A stretch of DNA of 39,994 nt, taken from an uncultured SAR86 cluster bacterium. GTDB taxonomy: Bacteria > Pseudomonadota > Gammaproteobacteria > Magnimaribacterales > D2472. Where the stretch lies: positions 1 through 39,994 of the forward strand of contig CABYNW010000010.1 of the NCBI GenBank assembly GCA_902520495.1, in the 5' to 3' direction. How positions within the stretch are numbered: the first letter of the stretch is position 1; each line of letters starts with the position of its first letter. The position numbers and the translations under genes were made by a program. Positions 25,692 through 34,380 of the stretch are shown here, one piece after another. The notes under the pieces are model-generated. The model saw only the letters and a list, made by a program, of their open reading frames with translations, was not told where the DNA came from and did no database searches.

Positions 25692-26312
25692 ATGAATAAA
25701 GTAGCAATATTTGGTAAAAAGGGCTCAATTGCTAAATACGATTTAACTACAAATAAGCCAATCTGGATTGGAGAAATATCTCCAGGCCATAAGCCAAATA
25801 TAATTGGACAGTATGAAAATTACATAATTGTTTTTAGTTCAATATGGTCTGGATCTAAAATGGTTCATTGTTTTAAGGAAGATTCCGGGCAACTGCTTTG
25901 GTCGCGTTATCAAGAAATACTTCATAGCACAATGATTCCATTTGTACCTCACACCCATGAAAATTATATGTACTATATGGCTTCTTCAAAAGAAGTTGCT
26001 AAATTATCATGGGATACAGGAAGAACTGTTTTTAGGAAAAGGTTCAAGAAACCACTTTTTAGAAATTATGCGTTAGTAATAATATCTGATGAAGTAATTT
26101 TATTTTCAAAAAAGGATGCATTAATTGTAAATAAAGATACAGGAAATACAGAACCATACCCAGATTTTTCTGAAAAATTAAATTTGAAAGAAATAACAAC
26201 TACTTTAGGAAATGGAGTTTCTTTTATGTCTTCAATATACCTAACCCATCCGCAATATACTGATGGTGGAGCATATGGAGGTGGTGATGGCGGAGGCGGA
26301 GGTGGAGAGTAA
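25692..26312 (+). CDS. PQQ-like half-propeller protein with polyglycine tail
   Basis: A 206-residue protein without signal peptide. It carries repeated blade-like units of the PQQ/WD-like beta-propeller kind, each with a variable strand followed by D-T/S-G and an aromatic (LTTNKPIW, DSGQLLWS, DTGRTVF, DTGNTEP). About four such units are seen, fewer than a full propeller. The last 15 residues are almost all Gly with a final Glu (GGAYGGGDGGGGGGE). I could not assign a function. The start ATG at 25692 is preferred; a frame reaching 25644 would translate the tRNA-like remnant. It is followed by the P450 ATG after one base, and its Gly codons supply the purine-rich ribosome site for that gene. Confidence 0.6.
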   Translation: MNKVAIFGKKGSIAKYDLTTNKPIWIGEISPGHKPNIIGQYENYIIVFSSIWSGSKMVHCFKEDSGQLLWSRYQEILHSTMIPFVPHTHENYMYYMASSKEVAKLSWDTGRTVFRKRFKKPLFRNYALVIISDEVILFSKKDALIVNKDTGNTEPYPDFSEKLNLKEITTTLGNGVSFMSSIYLTHPQYTDGGAYGGGDGGGGGGE

Positions 26313-26313
26313 T

Positions 26314-27675
26314 ATGAATAATGGATATATTCTCTCAGATGAGATTCTTAAAAATAAAATAAATAAAGCTGAATTTGATTATAAGTATCCACATAAGGCA
26401 TCTGCCTCATTTAATGACCTAGAATTATTTACTAAAGGTCAGCCAACAAATTTTTATAAAGAATTACGAGAAAACGCTCCTGTTTTTTATCATGAACCAA
26501 TGCCAACTGATCCCGAGCCAGGTTATTGGGTTTTAACTAAATATGAAGATGTTAAATATGTTTCAATGAATCCTAAGATTTTTTCATCTCAATATGCAAC
26601 TGGTAATTTATTAACTCTTGGAACGGAAGAAAATAGACATCCAAAGCTATTTAAATCAACAATTGATCATATGTTAAATTTAGATGGAGAAATGCATTTA
26701 AATTTACGCAAGGAACATATGCCTTTTTTTAAAGCAGGATTTGTTGATGATTTGCGTAAAAAGGTTTCATTTAAGGTAACTGAGCTATTAGACAACATCG
26801 CTCCTATGGGTGAATGTAATTTAGTTAAAGAAGTCTCTCAACAACTTCCAATTTTTACATTATCAGAGGTACTAGGTATTCCTGAGGCAGATAGACAGAA
26901 ATTAGTTTCATGGATGGAGTTTCTTGAATTAGCCCAATATTTTACATATGAAATGATTAAAGAAAAAAATGAAGGAAAAACAACCTCAACACCAGATCCT
27001 GAGATGATAGATATGTTTAATGCGATGGTGGATGAAATGTTTGATTATGGTAGATTTATTTTAAATGCAAAAAGAAAAAATCCTGAAAATGATCTTCTTA
27101 GTGCTATTGCAAACGCAAAGATTAAAAATGAAGAGTTATCTCAAGAATTTTTAGATGGCTCATGGTTATTAATTATTTTTGCTGGAAATGATACTACTAG
27201 AAACACTTTGAGTGGAGGAGTAAAGCTCTTACACGAGAATCAAAAGCAAAAAGAATTATTATTAAGTGATAGCGCTCTTATGCCAAATTTCATCAATGAA
27301 ACTGTAAGGTTTGTATCACCAGTAATTCATATGAGAAGAACTTCGTTAGAAGAAACTGAAATTAATGGTCAAAAAATAGGACCATATGAAAAAATAGCAC
27401 TTTGGTATGGAGCTGCAAATCGAGATCCTGATATTTTCTCTGATCCAGATAAATTTAATATTTTAAGAGAAAATGCTGACAAGCACTTAGCTTTTGGCAT
27501 TGGAAGACATACTTGTTTGGGAAAACCAATTGCATTAATGCAACTTCAAGAATTTTATTCTCAATTTTTAACTAGGTTTAATGATTTTCAAATGAATGGA
27601 GAATGGAAAGTGGCTCCAAATAATTTTGTTCATGCTATTCAAGAAATGCCCATAAAATTTTCACCAAAAAAATAG
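26314..27675 (+). CDS. Cytochrome P450 monooxygenase
   Basis: A 453-residue soluble bacterial P450. The I-helix oxygen-activating motif is AGNDTT (290-295), the ExxR is ETVR (329-332), the PERF-like region is NRDPDIFSDPDKF (369-381) and the heme loop is FGIGRHTCLG (394-403) with proximal Cys C401. Length and motifs fit class I bacterial P450s such as those related to the CYP125/CYP142 lineage, but subfamily cannot be fixed by eye. No ferredoxin or ferredoxin reductase gene is nearby, so its redox partner is encoded elsewhere. Its start follows the propeller gene stop by one base, and GH16 follows after nine bases, so the group is an operon. Confidence 0.95.
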   Translation: MNNGYILSDEILKNKINKAEFDYKYPHKASASFNDLELFTKGQPTNFYKELRENAPVFYHEPMPTDPEPGYWVLTKYEDVKYVSMNPKIFSSQYATGNLLTLGTEENRHPKLFKSTIDHMLNLDGEMHLNLRKEHMPFFKAGFVDDLRKKVSFKVTELLDNIAPMGECNLVKEVSQQLPIFTLSEVLGIPEADRQKLVSWMEFLELAQYFTYEMIKEKNEGKTTSTPDPEMIDMFNAMVDEMFDYGRFILNAKRKNPENDLLSAIANAKIKNEELSQEFLDGSWLLIIFAGNDTTRNTLSGGVKLLHENQKQKELLLSDSALMPNFINETVRFVSPVIHMRRTSLEETEINGQKIGPYEKIALWYGAANRDPDIFSDPDKFNILRENADKHLAFGIGRHTCLGKPIALMQLQEFYSQFLTRFNDFQMNGEWKVAPNNFVHAIQEMPIKFSPKK

Positions 27676-27684
27676 TTTTTTTTG

Positions 27685-28632
27685 ATGAAATACATATTAT
27701 TTATAATTATTTCTTTAAATTTAATATCAGATGAAGGAGATATCGTAGAAAGAAAAACCCTAGATTTAGATAGTTATAATCAAAATATTAATTCATTTTG
27801 CAAACCAAAGCCTAGCCCAGAACATTCCGTGTGGCTTGAGGATTTTTTAAAGCCATCTTTATCAGTATTGGAGTGGAATTATTCGATAACAAACGGATTT
27901 TATGAAGGTAGAAAATATATTAGCGGTTGGGGAAACGGAGAACTCCAATACTATACTAAACCAAAAAAAAACAGTAACACTAATACAACAGAAAATCTTT
28001 TTATAGAAAATGGATTTCTAAAAATACAACCTATTAAGAAAAATCATAAGGGATTTCAATATACTTCAGCTAGAATTAATACTAAAGGATTAAGAGAATT
28101 CACCCATCCATCAGAAATTACCATATGTTTTAAAGTTCCTAAAGGTATTGGTTTTTGGCCAGCATTTTGGCTTATGCCAGCAGATGATATTAAATGGCCT
28201 CAAGGAGGAGAAATCGATATCTTAGAAAACAGAGGAAGGATTACAAATATATCAAGTTCGGCGCTTCATTTCGGTGAGAGATATGGTAAAAAGTCAACTC
28301 TTGTAGGCGAGGTACTTATTCCAAGATATGCTAACTTCAAGGATAAATTTCATTCTATAACTCTTAGATGGCAAAAGGATAAATTAAGCTTTTTTATTGA
28401 CAGTCATTCAGAGCCATACTTCCAAATTGATAAAAACCATCCTGAGTTTAAAAAATATTTATACCCCTTTAATAGAAATTACTATCTAATAATTAATGTT
28501 GCTGTTGGAGGAAAATACGATGATTATTTGGTTGATACAGAAGCATTTTGTGAAGATTCAAGATGCTCAAATAAGGAAGTCCCAGAAGATCATCAATTTA
28601 TTATAGATTGGATAGGATACACAAAATTATAA
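27685..28632 (+). CDS. GH16 beta-glucanase (laminarinase-type)
   Basis: A 315-residue secreted glycoside hydrolase of family 16. N-terminal signal peptide (about 1-16). Catalytic motif E176-I-D-I-L-E181 (nucleophile and acid/base), preceded by FWPAFWLMPADDIKWPQGG, and substrate cleft residues in SGWGNGELQYY (80-90) and DWIGY near the end. The EIDILE sequence and WGNGELQYYT form agree with bacterial beta-1,3-glucanases (laminarinases) rather than agarases or carrageenases. It would cut laminarin-like glucan outside the cytoplasm. The ATG at 27685 follows a TTG at 27682 that is not needed. A terminator follows the gene. Confidence 0.92.
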   Translation: MKYILFIIISLNLISDEGDIVERKTLDLDSYNQNINSFCKPKPSPEHSVWLEDFLKPSLSVLEWNYSITNGFYEGRKYISGWGNGELQYYTKPKKNSNTNTTENLFIENGFLKIQPIKKNHKGFQYTSARINTKGLREFTHPSEITICFKVPKGIGFWPAFWLMPADDIKWPQGGEIDILENRGRITNISSSALHFGERYGKKSTLVGEVLIPRYANFKDKFHSITLRWQKDKLSFFIDSHSEPYFQIDKNHPEFKKYLYPFNRNYYLIINVAVGGKYDDYLVDTEAFCEDSRCSNKEVPEDHQFIIDWIGYTKL

Positions 28633-28642
28633 ATACATCTCA

Positions 28643-28670
28643 TATCTTTATAAGTTAAGATAGGTTTTTT
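28643..28670 (+). terminator. Intrinsic terminator after GH16
   Basis: TATCTT (28643-28648) pairs with AAGATA (28657-28662) over an eight-base loop, then GG and TTTTTT (28665-28670). The stem is short and AT-rich, so efficiency is uncertain. It separates the GH16 gene from the MFS gene. Confidence 0.5.
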
Positions 28671-28683
28671 AATCAATAATAAA

Positions 28684-29958
28684 ATGATATTTCCTTATAG
28701 ATTTAAAGTAGTCTTTCTATCATTTCTTGCGGTTTCTATATGTTATATAGACAGGGTTAATATTTCTGTCGCAATAATACCCATGCAAGAACAATTTGGT
28801 TGGTCAGAATTTCAAGTTGGGATAATTTTAGGATCTTTTTATTTTGGATATATGATCACTCTTATTATTGGAGGGTATTTAGCTGATAAATATGGTGGGA
28901 AAAAAGTACTTGGTTATGGATTATTAATATGGTCATTTTTTACAATCATTACTCCATTTTTTGCATATTCGGGTATTTGGTGGTTGATACTCATTAGGAT
29001 TTTAATGGGGTTAGGTGAAGGCATCACTTTTCCTTCATGGCATTCAATATATGCTCGGTGGATTCCATTTAAAGAAAGAACACGAGCTGTAGCTTTTACT
29101 AATAGCGGAATAGCTGCTGGTACCTTATTTGGTTATGGAGCAGCTGCAATAATAATTGCTCAGTATTCATGGGAATGGGTATTCTATATTTTTGGGTTAT
29201 TGGGAGTTTTTTGGTATTTTTTTTGGAATAAAATAGTTACGTCATTTCCTGAAGATAATAAAAAAATATCTAAGGAAGAATTAAGTCTTATTCAGACTGA
29301 AGCCCCATCTAAAGAATCAGCACCTTCAATTCCATTTTTAAAACTAGTTAACAATGCACCATTTTTAGCTATCGCTGTTGCAACATTCTGTAATAATTGG
29401 TCCTTATATACATTTCTTTCATATCTGCCTAAATATATTAATGCACCAATATCTCAAGGTGGTATGGGTATTGATTTGGCATCGAGTACTTTTATTATCG
29501 CAATTCTAATACCTAGTCTTGTCTCAATAATATCACTTGTTATGGGTGGATATTTAGCTGATGGACTAATTAAAAAAGGATATACAGTTTTAAAAGTGAG
29601 AAAGAGTGTTAATTCTATTGGGTTTTTTGGATCCGCAATATTTTTATATCTAATTTCCCTAGACAACTCATTAATAAACATGGTCGTTTTACTTTCGCTT
29701 ATAAACGTATGTTCTGGTATATGCGCTGGAGGCTTTGGAGTTAATCATGCAGATCTTGGGCCTAAATATACAGGAACATTAGTTGGGATTTCTGGCAGTA
29801 TAGGTATGGTAGCAGCAATACTAAGCCCGATAGTTGCAGGAACAGTTCTAGAGATAACTAATTCTTGGAATGTAATTTTCTATATTTGTTCAGGAGTACT
29901 AATATTTGGGGGAATTTTCTATCTTTTGTTTGCCAGCGCATCAAAGCAATTCGAATAG
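28684..29958 (+). CDS. MFS transporter, ACS-like family
   Basis: A 424-residue transporter with 12 predicted membrane segments. The family signature between helices 2 and 3 is GGYLADKYGGKKVLGYGLL, and the opening helix has RVNISVAIIPMQEQFGWSE followed by helix 4-5 features (GLGEGITFPSWHSIYARWIP), typical of the anion:cation symporter (SLC17-like) group that transports organic acids, sugars acids or phosphate. The substrate is not predictable. It sits after the GH16 gene in the same direction, but a terminator lies between. It ends two bases before the stop of the convergent thioredoxin-like gene. Confidence 0.9.
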   Translation: MIFPYRFKVVFLSFLAVSICYIDRVNISVAIIPMQEQFGWSEFQVGIILGSFYFGYMITLIIGGYLADKYGGKKVLGYGLLIWSFFTIITPFFAYSGIWWLILIRILMGLGEGITFPSWHSIYARWIPFKERTRAVAFTNSGIAAGTLFGYGAAAIIIAQYSWEWVFYIFGLLGVFWYFFWNKIVTSFPEDNKKISKEELSLIQTEAPSKESAPSIPFLKLVNNAPFLAIAVATFCNNWSLYTFLSYLPKYINAPISQGGMGIDLASSTFIIAILIPSLVSIISLVMGGYLADGLIKKGYTVLKVRKSVNSIGFFGSAIFLYLISLDNSLINMVVLLSLINVCSGICAGGFGVNHADLGPKYTGTLVGISGSIGMVAAILSPIVAGTVLEITNSWNVIFYICSGVLIFGGIFYLLFASASKQFE

Positions 29959-29960
29959 AT

Positions 29961-30473
29961 TCAATCTTTCTTTTCTGCAACCATTTCCTGAAAGAAATTA
30001 AATATTTCTTGACTGTCTCGGTCTCTTGCAGTTCTCCACTCAGCTGTAGTTGTATTATTAATAAGATCTTTATTATAATTGAAGACCAATACCCTCGGGA
30101 CACCTTCTTGTGATGGTATTCCGTACTCTTCTATTAAATCCATATTTATTTCATATCTTTTTACATCTATGTATAGGATTTCAAAATATTTTTTAATAAA
30201 GTCATTAATTTTAGGAATATTAATTGTTCCACTAAAAATTCTACAATCTGGACACCAGTTTGCACCAAAAATTAGTATAGGTTGCTTGTTAGATTCAATA
30301 GTTTTTTCGATAAAATTATTAAGCTCGTTTGTGGTATAAATAACTCCATCATAAGGCAAAGGCAAGGGCATACTTAATTTATCATTTTTATCGAGCATAA
30401 CATTTCCATTGATAATCATAGAAAATAAAAAAAAGTATAAAATGTATGCGTATTTGATTAAACTTCTATTCAT
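29961..30473 (-). CDS. Thioredoxin-fold protein, exported
   Basis: A 170-residue protein with an N-terminal hydrophobic segment (about residues 5-22) acting as signal peptide or anchor, then a thioredoxin fold with the redox site W-C74-P-D-C77 and cis-Pro loop GVPRVL (P126). Flanking FGANWCPDCRIF resembles thioredoxin-like proteins of the DUF255/YbbN-like or TlpA-type kind more than DsbA. It may act as a reductase in the periplasm. It is a single gene with a short gap to its divergent neighbour. Confidence 0.8.
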   Translation of the reverse strand: MNRSLIKYAYILYFFLFSMIINGNVMLDKNDKLSMPLPLPYDGVIYTTNELNNFIEKTIESNKQPILIFGANWCPDCRIFSGTINIPKINDFIKKYFEILYIDVKRYEINMDLIEEYGIPSQEGVPRVLVFNYNKDLINNTTTAEWRTARDRDSQEIFNFFQEMVAEKKD

Positions 30474-30529
30474 ATTTAATTAAATGGTAATCTAAACTAA
30501 TTGTATTAGAAAACCAAGGAGCTTATAAG

Positions 30530-30952
30530 TTGATTTGGATAATAAGATTATATTTATTGTTAATGACGGTCATATATGGATTGATTGGGGTCTGGGCTCT
30601 TCTTGATCCAATGTTTGGAGCTTTAGAGATGGATTATCCATCATTTTTAGATGCAGTTGGACTTTCAGTATCTTCACCTATTGGTTATTCTGAGATAGCT
30701 GGAATATATGGAGGCTTGAACTTATGCATTGGTTTCATGTGTTTAACAGGCATCTTTAAAAAAGATATTGGAATCTTTGCAGTCAAATTCATTACATTTC
30801 TTGTTGGTTCAATTGCGCTTGGCAGAGTATTGTTTTCTTTAATACCTACAACACCAACTTTTTATAATACGTATTTTATTTTCGAAATATCAGCACTAAT
30901 AGTTGGACTCATTCTTTTATATTTTCATAGTCACTCTAAAAATAATATATAA
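30530..30952 (+). CDS. DUF4345-like membrane protein
   Basis: A 140-residue four-helix membrane protein. The opening LLMTVIYGLIGVWALLDPMF and the second-segment SEIAGIYGGLNLCIGFM match the DUF4345 outline (start helix with G-x-W-A-L-x-x-P, then E-x-x-x-Y-G-G). Function unknown. The start is TTG at 30530, backed by AAGGAGC nine bases upstream. The last 36 bases overlap, in opposite direction, the 3' end of the antiporter gene. Confidence 0.68.
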   Translation: MIWIIRLYLLLMTVIYGLIGVWALLDPMFGALEMDYPSFLDAVGLSVSSPIGYSEIAGIYGGLNLCIGFMCLTGIFKKDIGIFAVKFITFLVGSIALGRVLFSLIPTTPTFYNTYFIFEISALIVGLILLYFHSHSKNNI

Positions 30953-31975
30953 AAAATACAAGAATATAAAAGAGTAAGCGCTAGAGTTAATCATAGTTTT
31001 AAATGGTTTTCTAAAATTATCCCTTAGTGAGTGAAGCCAAAGGAATGAAGCGAACAGCAATGTCATGGCTGCCATTACAAAAAAATCTTGATTATACAGT
31101 ACAGGATCTAATTTAATTAGATCCTTTCCTTGACCAAAGATTGCAACAATTGGAACCACTAAAACTATATTAAGAACATTTGATCCAATAACATTTCCAA
31201 CAATTATCTTGAGTCTATTCTTAAGAATGGCAGAAATAGTAGCTGCAAGCTCGGGAAGACTAGTCCCTATGGCAACAAGCGATAAACCAACAATTGCCTC
31301 TGATATACCAAGATTTAAGGCAAGACCAGTAGCACCCATTAGAGTCGCTTCAGATCCAAGAAATAATAGCGCAATCGCAAACAAAAGACTCATTAATATT
31401 CCTAATTTGCCCCGATCATCATTTTCATTATCTTCTTCGGGCAGCTCAACCCCGATAGCTTTATCTTTAAATATAGTGGCTAAGAATATAAAAATAATCG
31501 CAAAGATAATAAATCCTTCCCATGGCTCAATTAAATAGTCTCGTAAAAATATCCCTAGTACAAATACAGATAGTAATAGAGGAATATATTGTTTTTTACT
31601 AACTAAGTTTGCCTTTTGGGTAGGTAGTTTTTTAACTAAAACACTTCTTTTATAAATACCTCTTCCAATACATGCGGTTCCAAAGATTAGTCCTATATTT
31701 GCAATATTTGATCCAATAACTGTTCCAATTGCGATATTTTCAGCTCCGTACATTACTGATTGAATTCCTACGAAGACTTCGGGAAGAGATGTTCCAAGAG
31801 CGATAATCGTTAGACCAATTATGAATTCACTAGTGCCCAATCTTTCTGCCATCTCTGCAGTATCATCTATAAGTTTATCCGCTCCATATATCAATACTAT
31901 TAATCCTAAAATAAGAAGAGTGAGGGGGATTAAGATGCTCCCTGAGGAAGAAATAAATGCAGCATATTCTGACAT
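30917..31975 (-). CDS. Ca2+/Na+ antiporter (CaCA family)
   Basis: A 352-residue antiporter with about 10 membrane segments in two inverted halves. Each half has the alpha-repeat: IGLTIIALGTSLPEVFVG and GTVIGSNIANIGLI in the first, VGLSLVAIGTSLPELAAT and GNVIGSNVLNIVLV in the second, with the ion-coordinating Glu of GTSLPE in both. The halves are joined by a charged loop (DEEDNENDDRG region). It matches YrbG-type bacterial exchangers. The 3' end overlaps the convergent DUF4345-like gene by 36 bases. Confidence 0.95.
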   Translation of the reverse strand: MSEYAAFISSSGSILIPLTLLILGLIVLIYGADKLIDDTAEMAERLGTSEFIIGLTIIALGTSLPEVFVGIQSVMYGAENIAIGTVIGSNIANIGLIFGTACIGRGIYKRSVLVKKLPTQKANLVSKKQYIPLLLSVFVLGIFLRDYLIEPWEGFIIFAIIFIFLATIFKDKAIGVELPEEDNENDDRGKLGILMSLLFAIALLFLGSEATLMGATGLALNLGISEAIVGLSLVAIGTSLPELAATISAILKNRLKIIVGNVIGSNVLNIVLVVPIVAIFGQGKDLIKLDPVLYNQDFFVMAAMTLLFASFLWLHSLRDNFRKPFKTMINSSAYSFIFLYFLYIIFRVTMKI

Positions 31976-32031
31976 AAACGCATTTTACATTAATTAATTA
32001 AAGGTTTGTGTTTCAAAAACTAAATATGCAA

Positions 32032-32037
32032 TATAAT
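32032..32037 (+). promoter_or_regulatory. Putative -10 box before the SDR gene
   Basis: TATAAT lies 35 bases before the SDR ATG in the 97-base divergent gap. The hexamer 17 bases upstream is TGTTTC, a poor -35. AACGAAAGG is a likely ribosome binding region before the ATG at 32073. Confidence 0.32.
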
Positions 32038-32072
32038 TTGAATATTAACTTACAAATTAACGAAAGGTTTGA

Positions 32073-32870
32073 ATGAAAATAAATAATTTATTTAATGTTG
32101 AAAATAAAATAGCAATTGTAACTGGAGGTTCCAGAGGAATAGGTGAAATGATAGCTGCTGGTTTTTTAGCAAATGGCGCAAAGGTATATATCACTGCTAG
32201 AAAAGCACCTGCTTTAATTGAAAAAGCAAATGAGTTATCTCAAAAATATAATGCAGAATGTATAGCAATTCCTTGCGATTTAAGTACAAAAGATGGAGTT
32301 GATGATTTTGTTCATCAAATTGCTGACAAAGAAAATGGAATTGATTTCTTAATTAATAATGCTGGAGCAGCTTGGGGCGAGCCTTTTGAATCTTTTTCAG
32401 AAGGCGGGTGGGATAAAGTCATGGATCTAAATGTAAAGAGTTTGTTCTTTTTAACACAAAAAATGAAATCACTTTTAACTTCTAATGCATCATTAGAAGA
32501 TCCATCAAGAGTTATTAATATTGGATCTATAGACGGTTTAAATGTCCCAGCATTACCAACATTTTCTTATAGCGCATCTAAAGCAGCAGTTCATCATCTA
32601 ACTAGAGTGATGGCAGCGCAATTAGTCAGTGAAAATATCTTGGTTAATGCAATTGCTCCAGGACCTTATCCAAGTAATATGTTAGGAGCTGCGGTGAATC
32701 ATGACTATGCCGATATTGAGAAAAGAAATCCTAGAAAAAGAGTAGGAACTCCGGAAGATATTGCTGGGTTAACAATTTTCTTATGTTCAAGAGCAGGATC
32801 GTATACAGTTGGTGAGACTATTACATCAGATGGAGGTATTGTAAAAACAGCCAGCCACAATTTAAGCTAA
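32073..32870 (+). CDS. Short-chain dehydrogenase/reductase
   Basis: A 265-residue classical SDR. The cofactor site is TGGSRGIGE, the NNAG motif is in INNAGAAWG, and the catalytic Tyr-x-x-x-Lys is in YSASKAAVHH with the Ser in IGSIDG. A C-terminal GGIVKTA ending fits the FabG-like or other acyl/alcohol dehydrogenase groups. The Gly-rich motif with Arg suggests NADP(H). Substrate unknown; it may act on 3-hydroxyacyl-CoA or an alcohol, given the nearby acyl-CoA dehydrogenases. A small acidic gene follows after 20 bases. Confidence 0.9.
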   Translation: MKINNLFNVENKIAIVTGGSRGIGEMIAAGFLANGAKVYITARKAPALIEKANELSQKYNAECIAIPCDLSTKDGVDDFVHQIADKENGIDFLINNAGAAWGEPFESFSEGGWDKVMDLNVKSLFFLTQKMKSLLTSNASLEDPSRVINIGSIDGLNVPALPTFSYSASKAAVHHLTRVMAAQLVSENILVNAIAPGPYPSNMLGAAVNHDYADIEKRNPRKRVGTPEDIAGLTIFLCSRAGSYTVGETITSDGGIVKTASHNLS

Positions 32871-32890
32871 ACTATTTTTGAGGAATTAAA

Positions 32891-33349
32891 ATGAATGAAT
32901 ATTTTATTAACTATGACAAATCTAGAGATGCCTGTTCTATAACTTGGGAAGCCATTAATTATGATATCAATGAGTTAGAGCCATATATCTATGCCATTCA
33001 ATGTGATGATGGAAAGATTTTTCATGATCTTATAAGCTCTGAATGGCCTGAGTCTGATGGAAAAGATGATTTTCAAACAATAGAATTAAATAATTTTGAA
33101 GCTGTAGAAGGCGATGGTAATAATGAATTCTTTCTTTGTTTTACAGCAGTCATAGGTATAAACCCAAATAAAAACAAAGATTTTTTTGAAGCATTAGAAA
33201 AAAGTAATAATCAAATTGTAGCCAGAATTCAATTCAAAAAAGATGGTAAACCTATTTTAGATGAAGAGGGATATCAGGAATATTTATATGAAATGAATAT
33301 AGATAATTTTGTTCAACTTGAAGGTGAAGATGACTTGTCTGGATTTTAA
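32891..33349 (+). CDS. Acidic uncharacterised protein
   Basis: A 152-residue cytoplasmic-looking protein rich in Asp and Glu. No known family recognised. AGGAATTAAA precedes the ATG, and the gene follows the SDR gene with 20 bases between, so co-expression is likely. It converges on the LysR gene with a 16-base gap. Confidence 0.6.
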   Translation: MNEYFINYDKSRDACSITWEAINYDINELEPYIYAIQCDDGKIFHDLISSEWPESDGKDDFQTIELNNFEAVEGDGNNEFFLCFTAVIGINPNKNKDFFEALEKSNNQIVARIQFKKDGKPILDEEGYQEYLYEMNIDNFVQLEGEDDLSGF

Positions 33350-33365
33350 CTTTAAGCTTTAAATA

Positions 33366-34268
33366 TTATCTTTGTGCATCTTTGAAGGCTCTAATAATGA
33401 GATCTTTCATCCAAATATGACCACCATCACCTTCATCGTTCTTATGCCATATTAAAAAATATTCCATAGAAGGGATTTCTATTGGAATTTCAACAAATGC
33501 TAGGTTGTTTCTTTTTGCAAAACTTCTAGTCCCCATTAATACTAAATCTGTAGATTGTATGATCGATGGCGCAATCAAAAAATGCTGACATCTCAATGCT
33601 ACCTTTCTTCTATAGCCCACTTTATCAAGTTCAACATCTATGAGATGAAGCCCTCTTTTTCTTCCAGATACATGAAGATGTTTTTGATCAAGAATATTAT
33701 CTAAGGTCACATCTTTTTCTTTTGAAATTTCATGACCCTCTCTATGCATTACTACAAAATCATCCTCAAATACTTTTATTGAATTAATTTCATTTGAAAC
33801 AGGTATTACAGGATCTACAACAAAATCTAAATTATTTGTAGACAAAGCATGTACCTGATCACTCCTGCTATATGCAAAACTTCCAATCGATATCTTAGGA
33901 GCATCTTTGTAAATTTCCTTCATGATGAAAGGCAATACTCTACCTTCTGAAACATCACCAAGTGATAATTTAAAATTTCTTTTTGTTGAAGAAGCATCAA
34001 ATGTATCTGGTTCATTTACACTTTGTTGGATAAGAGTCAATGCATGTTGAACATCATTGATCATGTTTTCAGTTTTTTGAGTTGGCACCATACCCGAACC
34101 AGTTCTTATAAATAACTCATCATTAAATTTTTCTCTAAGTCTAGACAAGGCATTACTTACTGCGGGTTGTGTAATACCTACGACTTCAGCAGCTTTTGTT
34201 AGGCTTCCTTCAGTATATATAGCATTAAGTATTACGAAGAGGTTTAAATCAAAAGAACTTATTTTCAT
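33366..34268 (-). CDS. LysR-family transcriptional regulator
   Basis: A 300-residue LysR regulator. The N-terminal winged helix-turn-helix is at about residues 17-50 (LTKAAEVVGITQPAVSNALSRL) with the following wing RTGSGMVPT. The effector domain starts near residue 90. It is transcribed divergently from the acyl-CoA dehydrogenase gene, with 145 bases between, the usual layout for a LysR regulator and its target. Inverted repeats in the gap are listed separately. Likely ligand: an acyl-CoA or fatty-acid derivative, by context only. Confidence 0.92.
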   Translation of the reverse strand: MKISSFDLNLFVILNAIYTEGSLTKAAEVVGITQPAVSNALSRLREKFNDELFIRTGSGMVPTQKTENMINDVQHALTLIQQSVNEPDTFDASSTKRNFKLSLGDVSEGRVLPFIMKEIYKDAPKISIGSFAYSRSDQVHALSTNNLDFVVDPVIPVSNEINSIKVFEDDFVVMHREGHEISKEKDVTLDNILDQKHLHVSGRKRGLHLIDVELDKVGYRRKVALRCQHFLIAPSIIQSTDLVLMGTRSFAKRNNLAFVEIPIEIPSMEYFLIWHKNDEGDGGHIWMKDLIIRAFKDAQR

Positions 34269-34297
34269 TTTTGTTGCATTAAATTATTTATATGTTT

Positions 34298-34380
34298 TTA
34301 TTCATATAGATTTGTAGTTAACATAAAGCTATTATATGAATAAGTAATAATATTACTATTCACGCTATTTATAATAGTAA
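34298..34380. promoter_or_regulatory. Nested inverted repeats, candidate LysR operator
   Basis: Three dyads in the divergent gap: TTATTCATATA (34298-34308) and its perfect inverse TATATGAATAA (34333-34343), spacer 24; AGTAATA (34343-34349) and TATTACT (34351-34357) around one base; TTACTATT (34353-34360) and AATAGTAA (34373-34380), spacer 12. The last overlaps a TATAAT (34370-34375) that would be the -10 of the dehydrogenase gene, whose -35 is poor, as expected for an activator-dependent promoter. Confidence 0.5.

Noticed and set aside
31209-31538. 109-residue open frame antisense to the antiporter gene
   Set aside because: It is explained by the antiporter reading frame on the other strand; no start signal or family match.
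32000-32071. Direct repeat AAAGGTTTG (32000-32008 and 32063-32071) before the SDR gene
   Set aside because: Nine bases in AT-rich DNA; one copy overlaps the ribosome binding site. Not convincing as an operator without comparison.
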